Positions 11,136 to 23,300 of a stretch of 64,000 nucleotides of DNA are shown piece by piece. Made by a program: the position numbers and the translations under genes. This DNA is from Piezodorus guildinii. Taxonomy: Eukaryota > Arthropoda > Insecta > Hemiptera > Pentatomidae. The notes under the pieces are model-generated. The model searched no databases and was not told the origin of the DNA. It was given only the letters and a program-made list of their open reading frames with translations. The stretch is taken from positions 82,694,974 to 82,758,973 of the forward strand of contig CM041294.1 in assembly GCA_023052935.1 (NCBI GenBank). Reading direction: 5' to 3'. How positions within the stretch are numbered: position 1 is the stretch's first letter; every line of letters begins with the position of its first letter.

Positions 11136-11955
11136 TAGCTTACTTACTATATTTAGTCAATATATAAACTATATTTAATGATACCATGGATCTCCTTTCC
11201 AAAGGTATCGTGTTTACTAATCCAATAGGTGGCATGCAGGGTAAGATTAAAGTAAACAAGATTCAATTAATACATTACTATAATTATTAATTTACACATA
11301 TAAGTTATATTAACCCATTGCCTAGAACTCTGATTGAGAATACTGAGGGAAATTTTACTACCTTTGCCATACAATATTACAAATAACAATATACCTTTGA
11401 AACACTTAACCGGCTGGCGAATGTGAAATCAGTCTTAGGTCCCCTTTCTTGGCATCATCCTCCAGTTGCTCTCAGAACCCCGACGGCCACCTCCTCTTCT
11501 TGTAGGTGGAACCCGACTCACCCTTCTTGAGGATCAAACTTGACTGCCTCTTCGGTTCTTCTCTCTCATTCTCGTCACCTCGGGTGGGCCGAGATGGGAA
11601 ATGCCCCGGTTGGCGGTATAGCCTTTGTGCTATTATTCTTATCTTTACACCCATCTTAATATTCTTGTTGGCCGCCGCTGGGGGGAAACTACCAGAGGTT
11701 TCTGGTACCGCTGGGGGGCCCATACCGATGGGAAATCTAGGGGGCTAGGTAAACACCTTTTGATGTTTTGCCGACAAAGGTTCGTTATCATTGATTGTTT
11801 AATATTAAAATTATTTAATTATGAACTCCCCTCAGTATCCTCATTACATTACAGTATTTAATTTACTCTAAGACTCCAAAGCACATTTTGTACATTCTGT
11901 ATATTTTATTCTAAAGGGACATGTCCCAGGATAATAAATAATTTATTTATTTAAA
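11136..11955 (+). repeat. Retrotransposon-like 3' region ending in the GGGAC/GTCCC hairpin
   Basis: There is no reading frame of note. A GC-rich block at 11470-11740 includes two near copies of accnncnggggg (ccgccgctggggg, accgctggggggcc). The stretch closes with AAAGGGACATGTCCCAGGATAATAAATAA (hairpin GGGACATGTCCC at 11916-11927) and a TTTA-rich tail. The same closing signature ends Jockey-like fragments at 19046, 47350, 52884 (minus) and 34151 (minus). Confidence 0.45.
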
Positions 11956-12196
11956 TGATAACAATGTTTTCATTTTTATTGTTAATCATTCTAATGTTGT
12001 TTTTTTATTTGGGTTTTTTAGTTCTATATTACATTTAAATATTATTGTAATCTTTTTAATTTTTATTTATTTAAAATAATTGTATATATTTATTGTAATT
12101 ATTAATGTTATTCGTTTGTTTTTTCTATTGTATGTGTTTTTTGGCCAGTTATAATACTTTTTCTAAAAATAAAGTTTTTTTTCATACATTCCTCAG

Positions 12197-14031
12197 GACT
12201 GGAAGAGGTAGGAGGTGAACCGCCGAGCAGCGAGGACCTGCAACACATCGGCCCCCGCAGATCCTCGAACATCCAGCACCAGAGAGCAGGAAGCAGCAGC
12301 AGAGAGGACTTGCAGACCTCCAGCTCTGCCTCCTTCCTCCCGCCCCGGAGGAACACCATAGTCACCGAGTCCGCCACCAAGCCCACGGCCCCCACCTCCA
12401 GGCCTACCAACGTGTCCTTCAGGAGCACCATCGAGACCCCGAGCTCGGACCCCGCGCTGGCCAGGACCCAGCCCATGACCAGGGCCCCGCGGCCCACTCC
12501 CAGGTGAGGCAGGCAGGCTAAGCTTTAGTGTAGTTTGTAGGAATATCGAAAGTTTAATTTGACCTGGAGTTGATGGGCTCAAAAAAATTATTACTACTTC
12601 CTTTTAAGAATAACAGTTATGTACAAATGAAATATTTTATATGTCTGTCCAACTGATAAAATAAACGCATTTAATTATTATTTACAATAGTAAAATAAGG
12701 ATGAATATTACACAACAAAACTAACAAACAAATTAAATTAAAAAATCAAATCTTCTAAATTTTATCTTCGGAAAGATCTTATGATCAATACAATGATAAA
12801 TAAATTACTTTAAAACAAAATTTTAATTTAGTCAGTGAACAGTTATTTTCATTCATTCGGTGTTAGATATCTAGAAGAGAAATATCACAGTTGCTATCTA
12901 TTTGGTCTATTTGGGAAGACAGAAGGCATTCAAAAAGTTGGCATTTCAATGAAGATACAGTAGTAGCATGGCGGACATGGGTTAGTAGTGAGCATGGTTT
13001 TTTATTTTATTTTTTTATATGATTAAGAGGAATGTTGAGGAAAATATACTGACCTAATTGGCATATTTTATTTTTATTTCTATGGGACAGAAACATGAAC
13101 ACTACCAAAATCGTCTGAAAGAAATTATTGTTTCTGGAAATGGGCTTCTGGAGAAGAGTCCACGGCATATTTAGGCTACAAAAAGTCCCAAATTTGGAAA
13201 CAAGAAAAAAAGTAGGGTCTGAGCTAAACATCCTAAATGAACTCTTGAAGAAGAGACGCGTTTGTTGGTACGGCTATATCATGAGGATGGAAGAGACAGA
13301 CCATGGCCACACAGACTGGTTAATTACTGCCCAGAGTAGAGGCGAAGATGAGAAATACCCAGCAAAATGTGGAATGTGGATAGAGAATTTGAGGGAGGAC
13401 ATAAATGGTAGCCAGAGGACTGCAGGGATAGGGAGTACTGGCGTTTAGAAATTCTAATTTTCAGAATGAGAAGCAAGATGCCGAACTCAAAATAAAAAGA
13501 ATTGACATGTAACCTAGATATTATAGAGTGGAGTAATAACATTCATGTTAAAGGTGTAACATTCTTTTGGTACTCTGGCCAGATTACCAAAACTTTCACT
13601 TTCAACTTAATAGCAAAGTGATTAACCCTTTTGAACACGGTTCTGAATTTGGAAAGTGGGCTGTATGATATTTAGAGAATGAATGAATGAAAAATAAATT
13701 TTATTCTGGGACAGCAAGTCCTCTAAGAATACATATAAATATAAAAATACATTTTTGAAATATTATACACATAATTAATAGCAAATAATGATAAATTTAT
13801 ATATATAAAGGTAATATTGCTACTTTAAAGAATTTTAAATGAACAAAAACATATACTTAAGCAATAAAAACTGATATAAAAATTGAGGAAAGAAAAATTG
13901 AATAAAGAACATTCATATAATGTCACTTTATGCTACTGTAACTAATTGAGTGATGCTTTAAGTCTCAAAATTTCTCCTCTCTAGTTTTTAATAGGACTGG
14001 GATTTTTAAGCAGTACCTGACATGGATCACC

Positions 14032-14066
<35 letters not shown>

Positions 14067-15101
14067 AAAGAGACAAAACTGATTTAGACAGATGAATAAG
14101 AATTACTCAAAACAGCATCGGCTAGATGAGTAAAATTAACTTGAAATAAAAAATCATAATGACAGTTCCTTTGCAAGAAATTTAGTGGAAAATATTTTTA
14201 GTTAAATAAAATTGGTCACAAGAACCTACTGTCTAGGTAGATTATCTATATTGGTTTCCTTAATGATGATAAAAGGATCCAATGTATACATGTACATAGA
14301 TAATTAAAAATAAATTTTGTTAGTAGATCATTTATTTACCTTCTATACTTCATCAATCTGTCTGTCCTTCCACAAACATAATTTCTCCCAATAAAATAGT
14401 AGGTTTCTATTTCTTCCCCAAAAAAAAAAGTTTATCACAGTAAAACTTTAACGAGTCTACGTTTAGGGGGCCTTTTCCATCATCAGGACTCACTGAGTTG
14501 TCTAAAAGTTAAAAATCCATTTTTAAATTAAAAATTGTCTTTAAAAATAAAATTAATAATGAACAGGGAACAACAATCATCCCAACTCACATATTCTTTG
14601 GCCCCTGACAGGGAAAAGCAGTAAATTATAAATATCCATGATTTACTGTTTTTCCAAGTCAGGGGAGAAACACTGAAGCTACATTTTGTTTTTGGATAGT
14701 TTGTCTGCAATTGCTATAATTACATTTAACATACAAGCAGTTATAATTTTATGTTAATATTCTTGAAAATGAATTTCATGGAACATATAAACTTTTTTTT
14801 CAGAACAATTATTCGTCCTAGGAGACCATCGTTCAACCTGGAGCCTCCAGAAACGAACATTGAGGAGACCAATACCCTAGAGCTTCACTTTCAAGATCCA
14901 AGGAGGGCTTTCTTCATCCCAGAAAAGAGTTCTGACGTGCCTGGAGCAGATCCGATTGTGGTGAGCATCAAAGTCCACGGAGACTCTAGCTTCAGGAAGG
15001 CGGTGCCCATCAGCAATCAGCTGTCCACTCGCTGCCAGAAGTGTCACCCGCTCTTCATCATCGACAAGGACAACTGCTCTCCCTGCGTCCTAGTCAGCTG
15101 A
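12197..15101 (+). CDS. Last two exons of an unrecognised host gene (Ser/Thr/Pro-rich tail with Cys-rich end)
   Basis: Exon 12197-12503 follows a cctcag acceptor and ends CAG|GTGAGG; exon 14804-15101 follows tttttttttcag and ends in TGA. The two leftover bases of the first exon plus the first base of the second make one Arg codon, so the frame is continuous (about 200 residues). The first exon is GC-rich, unlike its surroundings, and encodes a disordered Ser/Thr/Pro/Arg-rich segment (REDLQTSSSASFLPPRRN). The second gives a more ordered end with RRPSFNLEPPE, FQDPRRAFFIPEKS, DPIVVSIKVHGD and the Cys-rich CQKCHPLFIIDKDNCSPC. The C-x2-C...C-x2-C spacing could bind a metal, which is inference. Earlier exons are not visible in this window. 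A possible AATAAA polyadenylation signal lies near 15323. I do not recognise the family. Confidence 0.65.
13125..13445 (+). pseudogene. LINE ORF2 C-terminal relic
   Basis: The plus frame reads EMGFWRRVHGIFRLQKVPN, KKVGSELNILNELLKKRR and VCWYGYIMRMEETDHG. This resembles the EMxFLRRI ... RRLRWFGHxxRM region near the C-terminus of RTE-type LINE proteins. No RT core is present. Confidence 0.6.
13679..13733 (-). repeat. Jockey-like 3' end with GGAC/GTCC hairpin
   Basis: On the minus strand, ttcttaGAGGACTTGCTGTCCCAGAATAAAA is followed by a TTTTTCATTCATTC tail. This is the 3'-terminal hairpin plus AATAAA signature found at several Jockey-like copies in the window. Confidence 0.6.
13918..14035 (-). 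repeat. SINE-1 fragment
   Basis: Begins tgtcactttatgctactgta and continues through gggatttttaagcagtacctgacatgg, matching the 3' part of SINE-1 on the minus strand. It is cut off at a TA repeat. Confidence 0.65.
14034..14063. repeat. (TA)n microsatellite
   Basis: About 14 uninterrupted TA units at the broken end of the SINE-1 fragment. Confidence 0.9.
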
Positions 15102-16165
15102 TGTCGTTTGTGATAAGGCTCAACGTTATCAAAGGTGTTTATTTTGAAACGTTATTGGATTTCATCTCTGGGAATTCTGATACAGAACACTTAATTTTCC
15201 CCTTAATGTTTTTTAAATTTATTTATCAACAGGGGTTGAAACAGTATTACCAAGAATACATAGTATAGGTAGCAGTGGCAAACCAACAGAATTATTCTGT
15301 CCCAAAATGCCCCCATGAAAAAAATAAAATATATAATATCTAATTTGAAGTACTGGTAACGATTCTCCCCTAAAATACAAAACTTTCTCTCTCCTAAAAT
15401 CTACTCCTGTATCCGCAACAAGGAGGTGGGTGCAAATAGAACTCAGTACAGCCTCAAATAGTGTATATATTATTATTACAATGTTAGAAAGTACATTTTA
15501 ACATTGATTTTGAATTTGATGGCAATACAGCTTCAGACGATAGCTCTCATGGTTCTGATTATGTTATCGTTAATCTTTATTTATCTTTTTTTTTTTAATG
15601 TTGCTAATAAATAGTTTCTTTCAAAAATTACAAAAGAGATCCATATCATTGCTAAAATACATATTAATATCTTTCCCACGTCCCCTCTCAGACTAAACCT
15701 GATTAGTTTTCTGCGGATGCTCAAACCTTGACTAATCACGGATCCTAAGTCTTTGTTCCAACATTCCCACAAAACCTTTGGTTTCTGCTAGTGATTATTT
15801 CTCCTCTGACATCAACAGTCCATAAGTTGTGTTGGAACAAATCTCTGATTTCTGGTCCTGGACGGGTTGGATAAAAAAATGTTCTGGCAGCTTTCTAAAC
15901 TGGATGGGACAGAACCTTTTTTAAAAGAACATTTCTAAAACAAAGTTGTAACTCTCTCAAACATCAGTAAAAACTAACCATTCAACATCTACCTAGCCAG
16001 AAAAATACAAGAGCACATAGATGCATATCGAAGATCACAAAATTTCTAATCAAAAGTCAAAAAGATACAGATTATTGTTCCAAGACATTTAAACATAAAC
16101 TGGAGATAAAATTTGAAAAAGGTGAATGCTAAAAGGACAATTATCCATATCTTAATGTGTACTTA
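15102..16165. other. 3' UTR and AT-rich intergenic DNA
   Basis: Follows the stop of the unrecognised gene. AATAAA-like strings near 15320-15330 could serve as its polyadenylation signal. I see no further exon or repeat. Confidence 0.45.
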
Positions 16166-16735
16166 TGTTTATGTTCGATCAAAACTTAACGTGGAGTAAC
16201 CATATTTCCCAAATAACCAGAAAATCCATCTCTATCCTCAAACAGCTCCTACAATTCGATGACTCTTCCTAGAAATACCCGTCATTTCTTAGTGTCTTCT
16301 CTTATGGCTATGGATGCCTATTATATGGAGGACACAGTGGCGAAAATGAGATGAGGCTAAAAGGATTACTGAATAGGTTCATAAGATAAATGTATGCCTT
16401 TCTAGACAGTCACGCATCTCTCACTGGTATTCTGGTCAAAGGTGACTCTTTCCCGAATCCCTAAGATAATATCTACTTGGCATCTTCCTATTCCAATTTT
16501 TGCCAACAAGAAAACCTCCTATATCTTTTACCTCCTTACTCCCCACTCTTCCATGCAAACCCTAAATACAAGATCCCAACCTACCGATCTATACCTTCCC
16601 ACTCATAGAACAGCATCCTATGAAAAGTTCTTCAACATCCGTTCTACCATACCTTGGAACTCTTCACCCATCTCCCTCCGAAAAGTACCATCCTTAACCA
16701 CATTCATTTTTCATTTCAGTATTTAATGTAACCAT
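16166..16735 (+). pseudogene. Jockey/CR1-like reverse transcriptase C-terminal fragment
   Basis: Interrupted plus frames read DQNLTWSNHISQITRKSISI, GGHSGENEMRLKGLLNRF, TRSQPTDLYLPTHRTA and STIPWNSSPISLRKVPSLTT. These are the thumb and tail of a Jockey/CR1-type ORF2. The first half is about as long and similar to 46735-47050, another copy of the same family. Several stops and at least one frameshift. Confidence 0.65.
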
Positions 16736-16739
16736 GAGT

Positions 16740-18235
16740 GAAGTTGAAGTTCTAACTCAAAATCCCTCTCAAATTTCAGAGAATCTCTCAAAGAATGGTT
16801 CTGTCCACATGCAAAGAAGGAATTCTTGAAACAGGATATAGATAAATAATTTGTCCAACTTTTTTTATAAAAACTACCCTTCTAATATTCACCTTGTTAT
16901 TGACAATTAAGAATCAAAGGTCTAGGAATGCTATAATATCTGAAGTTTCGAACATTAATGAAATTTTAAAAGACAAATATAGCTTTCATTTGGGAGAAGA
17001 AAAAATTTCTACTATATAGTCTAAAAACATCAATGATTGTTGGGCATAAAAGGCCTTTTAAGAATGAATAAATATTCAACTATTCATTTATTTGTTCAAA
17101 ATTTGTAAACAGTGTTTCATTTGTATTTGAAATACTCGAATCTTTGTTTCTGGGATAGCCCAGTAAAAATTTGAGACCTAACTTTAGTTCAGAGTGTTTG
17201 CGTGTTTTTTAAGAGTTAATGGAATGGATATAATTTGTTTATTTTGTATTCTGTATATTATTTATATTTTAAACTATTCTTTTTTTTTTTTTTTATATCA
17301 CTCTAAAAATCTCATTTTTACTTCGGATTTCATGTTTGGAGGAAAGCTACACCATTTGGCATTTTATAAGAGTTAAATTTGATCAGTTTTGTTCACCGTC
17401 TAAATACAGTTCTTTGTTAACTAGTTGATAAATTTTAAATTATTTTTTAAGAAGGTTTAATAACAAAGATAGGAGTATGTATTTATTAATTTTGTTTTTG
17501 ATTTTTTTTTTTAAATTATGCGGGAAGTGCTTCCATGTATTTATTGTGAGTTCATTGTCTAAATATGTTGTGATATTAATGAGATTAGATGTTAGATATT
17601 TTTGTTTCCTTTGCATTGTAAAATAAATATAAAATTAGTGATTAATTAGTGTTTTTAAAATGATCAAAGTAGTTAAAACAATAATATAGTTTGTATTTTT
17701 ATTTTATTTTTGTTTGTTTTTTTAATAAATATCAAAACTATTTTATGTTGTTTAAAAATGTAAGTAGAAAACAACATTATGTTAACTATTTTAACATTTG
17801 AATATGCTATATAGATTTTTTATTACATGATTTAAAAATAAATTATAATTTTTTTAATGTAAAATTTTAATTCTTGTTTCATTTGATGAGTGTAATGAGT
17901 AATGGTGAAAAATGTCATTGTTTTGTATATTCTATTATTTTTCAAATATTTAATTTGCTTTGTATATCTTCATCAGGATAATATGACGTAGCAAAATATT
18001 CAATTTCATACATTTGTTTGATAGATATCTCTTTTATTTTTTATTTGATGAAGATATGTAATGTAAAGGAAAGAGTATTAGAAGAGAAATAAAATATACA
18101 TCACAATGGTAACCTTCCTCTTCCTTGCCCTTAACAAAAGTTATAAGAACTGATCTGAAAGTAATGGTAAGTATTTAATGCAATAAAATAAATATTTTGA
18201 ATACTCAGAAATACTAAGGAAAACATTTATAAAAT
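16740..18235. other. AT-rich intergenic DNA, nothing recognised
   Basis: Long T-rich stretches, no frame above about 60 codons, and no recognisable repeat apart from homopolymer runs. Confidence 0.5.
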
Positions 18236-18237
18236 AA

Positions 18238-19085
18238 TTCTAACGTCTGGCGTCCTGGACTGACTTACAAACTCCGTAAATTCCATCTTCCAACATATTT
18301 CCTCATTATTCAGTCTTACCTCCCTGACCGATCCTTCAAAATAAATCACAAATAACAGTTCCCATTCAATCCATTTAAGTCAGTCTACTGGTAATCCTCA
18401 AGGCAGTATCCCAAGACCCATTCTTTATACAGTCCATACAGCTGATATCCTAACCCTTTCCTGTTTAGGTATCCTGAGGACACTTGTTTGTTGTCATTCG
18501 ATAATGATCCATTTATTGCCTTCCATAATCTTTATTCCTAAAACCTGGAAGTATGGTGTTAGAACTGGAAAATAAAAAATTAAAATTTCAACAAATCCCA
18601 ACAAATAACCTTTACCCTTTGTCATAAACCTATGACTTTCTGCCCTACAGCATCCTTCAATAACACTCAGTCCCTGTTAAACAGATCCAATACCTACGAC
18701 TCCAACGTGACAAAGGTCTATCTTGAAATCCTCATTGAAGACTTTTTTTAAAAATTATTTATTGATATTTACAACTGCATTATATAACATGACTAGTAAA
18801 TAGGCTAAAAGAAAATATACATGAACAAAACTTGTAGAGAAGCTACCCATCAGCAGCACTCTAAAAATATTCTATACTCAAGGTCTCGAGGCCATCTTCT
18901 TTTCAGACCTCTCGGAGGATTATCTGGTATTGAAAAGGATGAAAGGATTGAAACTAATGTGTTATAGATAGTAGTTAATCATGTTCATCTTGTCTGTTGG
19001 CTAGACATATTGTATATTTAAACTGTACAAAGCTGTTATTCTAAAGGGACCCAGTCCCAGAATAAAAATTATTTTCTATCTATCT
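18238..19085 (+). pseudogene. Jockey-like RT fragment with conserved 3' end hairpin
   Basis: Decayed plus-strand frames give WRPGLTYKLRKFHLPTYFL, SYLPDRSFKINHK, QITFTLCHKPMTFCP and SLLNRSNTY, the palm region of a Jockey-type RT. The sequence continues to an AAAGGGACCCAGTCCCAGAATAAAA signature (hairpin 19046-19058) and a (CTAT)n tail at 19075-19085, its natural 3' end. Confidence 0.65.
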
Positions 19086-19087
19086 AT

Positions 19088-19500
19088 AGTGGGAATGTAG
19101 TTTGTCATGGAAGGAGTGGTATCTGGTTCGGCCAAATCAGTAACATTAAGATGATTATGGATGAGTTGGTTTGTGACCAAGTAGGGAGCATTGAGGATTT
19201 TACAAAGGATTTTGGATTCAAGAGGGATTCGATGGTTTACTTGATCCCCAAAGCTCAACTCCATACGTCTAGATGGGCTTTATAATAGTCATGCATATGA
19301 GCTGTTTGTAGATTAGTAGAAGATTAGAATGTCTAGTAAGTGTGAAGTAGCCGAAAACATCAAGCATTATCTTGTCGTTTCAATCTTGTATGAGGATTCC
19401 AGGTAAGTCGTTTGTCAAGATGAAGTCCTAGACATCGGATCTGTTCAACAGGGACAAGAGGAGTGTTATTAAAGGAGACTGTATTGTAGGAAGTGCTATG
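19088..19500 (-). pseudogene. Jockey-like RT thumb fragment, opposite strand
   Basis: Minus-strand reading gives CLGLHLDKRLTWNPHTRLKR (19400-19470), YKAHLDVWSLALGIK and ILNAPYLVTNQLIHNHLNV. This is the Jockey-clade pattern following the palm (YLGLHLDKRLTW, apparent KPIWTYGIQLWG, NAPWYVxNxxIHxDL). It sits back to back with the plus-strand fragment ending at 19085. Confidence 0.65.
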
Positions 19501-19559
19501 TATCGAGAATACTGAGAGGAAATAAAATAATTTTGAACAGTATATAATATAACAGTTTG

Positions 19560-19732
19560 CAGGCTAGAGTCAGGAAGGTTCTTAGAAGGGCTGTGCAAAA
19601 AATGCACCCCTCCATGCCTAGAGTAGGGATAGCCCTCTCTATCTGGGGAGTCTTAGCCCGAGCACAAGAGGAAGCGGAAGTCCAGCCACAGGCGGAAGAA
19701 GTTGGAGGTCAAGCCAGGGAATAATATTGCAG
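19560..19732 (+). other. GC-richer patch with a 52-codon open frame, unassigned
   Basis: After an acceptor-like aacagtttgcag, a frame reads ARVRKVLRRAVQKMHPSMP ... EEVGGQARE and stops at about 19728. It is more GC-rich and less stop-ridden than its neighbours. It could be a transposon piece or an isolated exon; I do not recognise it. Confidence 0.3.
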
Positions 19733-19814
19733 TTATGTCCAAAGGTACCTTTTTCATGTTACATCATTTGGTAAATATGAACAAATAAATGAGTATTTTA
19801 AGTCGATTACTTTA

Positions 19815-20070
19815 TTTCCCATTATATCCAAGAAAAATTCAATCGCCAAAATGATCTTGTGTACACACAAAGCTCTAAAGAAGCCAAGGAAGTCATTAGA
19901 AGAGTGGTAAAATAATATGACCACCCTTTCTCAGTGATGGTTTGATGAAAAGTTAGCTTTGATGGCACCACAAAGCTTCACTTTTGTGAAAAATGCTCAA
20001 AACTAGTAGGATGATATATTGGAACCTGTTTCAAGCTTCTAAATGATACTCTGATTATCATTCCATTATC
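19815..20070 (+). pseudogene. Mariner-type transposase fragment (catalytic part)
   Basis: A decayed plus frame reads QSSKEAKEVIRRVVK, then FSVMV and VSFDGTTKLHFCEKCSK, then a degraded stretch and LLNDTL. The pattern (VMVWxGIS..G.T.LHFCE.GVK, then LEPVVKPLNDTLF) is the middle of an IS630/Tc1-mariner transposase. Several stops, so it is a dead relic. Confidence 0.65.
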
Positions 20071-20071
20071 T

Positions 20072-20077
20072 TTTATT
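20072..20077 (-). terminator. Candidate polyadenylation signal of the pyd3 gene
   Basis: AATAAA on the minus strand, about 290 nt past the TAA at 20366. Its use is inferred from position only. Confidence 0.3.
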
Positions 20078-20365
20078 TAAAATTATTTCTCATTAATACA
20101 GGAAAGGTATATTGGTTCTTTTTCCGTTCCCAATAATTAAGGCAGAATGAAGCAAATGTTAATATATAAACCATAGAATAAATAGAAAATAATTATAATG
20201 GTGTGGAACCTTGGAAACTACATGGACAATGATCTACACAGCCTGTCTTGCCCACTAAAATAGAATAAATAAAATTCATATAAAAGGAAAAATAAATATA
20301 TAATCTTCTTTTAGTTAAAATTATAATTCAATATATAAATTTTAACCATAATATAACAGAATTAA

Positions 20366-23300
20366 TTATTTGTGACTCCTTATAATCTGAGGTTCGTAGT
20401 CACTTTGTGCAGCTTTTGTGAAAGCTTCCGCATACATAGGCAACCGTTGTGTCATCTACAAAAAAAAATAAAAATATGAATAGTTTCTAAAAAGAATAAT
20501 TTAAAACAATCATATGACAAACATTGAGAATGCCATTAAAATATGTTTTACCATAAAAACAATTTTGGTCAAAACATGAGATGAATCATCAGGGTAATTT
20601 GAATTCCATGAAATAAATATATGGCTTAAATGTTAGAGTGAAAACTTTAGCTTTGACAATAAAACGTCATTTTTATCATTAACCCAATCACAAATATCAC
20701 AGTTGAATATAATACCAATAGTATATTTTACTTTCACATACCTATATTTTTATTACAGTATGGGAAAGTATTGCAACCGTGAAAATTTTAGAAATTCCAC
20801 TTTTCCCCAATAATACACGTTTTAGGGTCCCCTGAGTCCAAATGGCCAAGTCCCGCATAAAAGTCTGTGTGTGTGTGGTAAGTCTTGCATGAAAACAAAT
20901 AGTCCTATAATACTGAAATTTTGTATTTAAAACAACTAAGTATATGCCTGAGATGTTACAGCAACTTTTTCATCAAAATCAAAATCATAACCAGAAGAGC
21001 CACTTTATACCATGCATTTAGCACATTTTCTATAAAAATAACTATATCATCTAATTAGTACTGATAAAAAATGGATAAATATACCAACTAAAAGAGAAAA
21101 GGCCAAAAATATTTGTTTATGCAATTTTGGTATTTTTGTACACAAAAACAGTAATGTAGAAATATAGTATACAGTTTGAAAGCTAAAGATATTAGAAAAA
21201 TTATTATCTTATGCACAAAATTAAAAAAGTTAATGGAGAGTGGTGAAAAGACAATAAAATTAACTGATTGTTGAAGATAATAATATAATAGATTATTTAA
21301 TAAAACACTTAATATTTAATACAATTAATTCAATGTAATTAATTCTTTAACAATTTATTTTTATCTCTAAGTGTATTTAAAAATTCTTAAAAAGTACTTA
21401 AATTGATTTTAACTACGGAGGTAATTGAGAGTCCTGTTTTGCGCACACCAGATTTTTTAAATTATTAACTAGAACAAAAGCTTAAGTTATAAAAATCAAC
21501 ATTTTAATGTATTAGACCCAATTTTTTTCCTATTAAATCTAGCTCAAATTATGCTGAAAATCGAATATCTCAAAAATCATTTTAAAAATCTTTGTTTATA
21601 AAATCATATTACTTGGTCGATAATGTTTACTTACCCTAAAAAAAAGTTAGTTAAGGTATTTTTATGCATCAGTTTCAACCGAGATTCCTTATTTTTAAGT
21701 GGTAATTTGCTTGCTCAAAGTGGAAGAGAAAAAAAATTAATTTTTTTCATTTAATGATATTTTTATTTCGGAAAGGAAAATCCACTGGACAGATAGTTAA
21801 CAAAATTTGCTATGTGTATGGTAATAATGCCTTAGGAGAAAGCACTGTCCCTAAGTGGTTTGTCTGGTTCAGAACCGAAAATTTAGACTTGGTTTGTCCT
21901 TCATCTGTTGAAGATGACCAAATAACAGAAATATAGCAACATATAATAGATCAAAATGGTTCATTTGTAATTAATTAAAAATATTTACAAAATCACAAGT
22001 TTTTATTGAAATCACCAGTAAAAAATACTATGAACTTATTTTACAACCCAATAATAGCTGTAATCCCTTCCTTACAAATATTCCATTATGTGTTGATTTG
22101 TTTGTTTATTTATTTAACATCACTGTATGCTGCTATGGCTAATCGAACGATGCTACAATGGGAGTCCTAAATTTTGCCTATCCAGGTTTTATTAGGATAG
22201 GGATCTTTAACGAGTACCTGACATAGGATAAGGATGGCATAACTAAGGATTTTTTATTCCCATTAAAAAATCCTAGAACCATCTATGGGTTTGAACCCGT
22301 GACCTTTGGCATAGGAGGCTGTAATGCTAACCACCCACCTACAAGTGATCCCATGTGTTGATTTAAATTTAGTAAATATAATACCTATAACTTTGTTATC
22401 ATGTTTCTATGGAAACCTGCATAATTGTATGGATACAAAGCCCAATAAGGTTAAAGATATTAATTATACATTTAGTATCTTTGCTAATACTGGTCAAATC
22501 AAAGTGATGTTGCTTTAATGCGGCTAGAAATTCTATTGTCTTTCAAATGAGTAATTATAATTTTTCAGGATTTGAATAGTTTTTGAGTTATTCAAAAAAG
22601 AAAAAAAAAACTTCTATTAAAACAAACCTTAAATCCCCAAACGTCAGAAACTTGTCGGTTTAAATTGAGATCCAGTTCTCCAATCAGCAAACCATCATTC
22701 ACTCGGGATAACCCCTGTAATATAGAAATGATAAACAGTTTATCACAAGGTTAAGAATATTTTTTAAAAAGAAGTAGTAAATTTAAAATAAAAATAAGTG
22801 AAAAATAACATTGTTTCATATTTTCTTCAGTGGTAGATTTATATAATAGGATAAGAGGAAATATCTCTCCGAATAACAACTGAAAAAAGAAAATGTTGCT
22901 TATTCAACATTAATCTACCATTAATCTAAAATATACAATTGTTAACTAATTTAATTTCTAAAACCATCAAAAATCAATTTGGTAGTTGTATTATATCATG
23001 ACTAAACTTATTAATATTTTAATTTTAGAAATACAAAAAAACATATAAATAAATATTACAAAATTAAAAACAGAGGTAATTTTCAAGTATGTATGTAAGT
23101 AATTTTGAAGTATTTTTTTTTACTTTTTAAGTGATTTTGCACATTATTTCTAACAAGCATTTCATCAGTTAGGTTGTTATAAAACTATCATATATTTAAA
23201 AGTAAAAATATGTATTATTAAGACAAGATTTACTTTTAAATTTGCTTACTTCTAAATTTGCTATTAATAGTCCATCAAATTGTGCCGCTCTATCTAATTC

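Larger units (their letters stand above)
12504..14803 (+). other. Intron of the unrecognised gene, containing transposon debris
   Basis: A 2.3-kb GT-AG intron (gtgagg...tttttcag). It holds a LINE C-terminal relic (13125-13440), a Jockey-type 3' tail on the minus strand (13679-13733), a truncated SINE-1 (13918-14035) and a TA microsatellite (14034-14063). The rest is AT-rich. Confidence 0.65.

Noticed and set aside
12108..12582. Two 129-codon minus-strand frames
   Set aside because: They are antisense shadows of the GC-rich exon 12197-12503, which has proper splice sites and phase on the plus strand.
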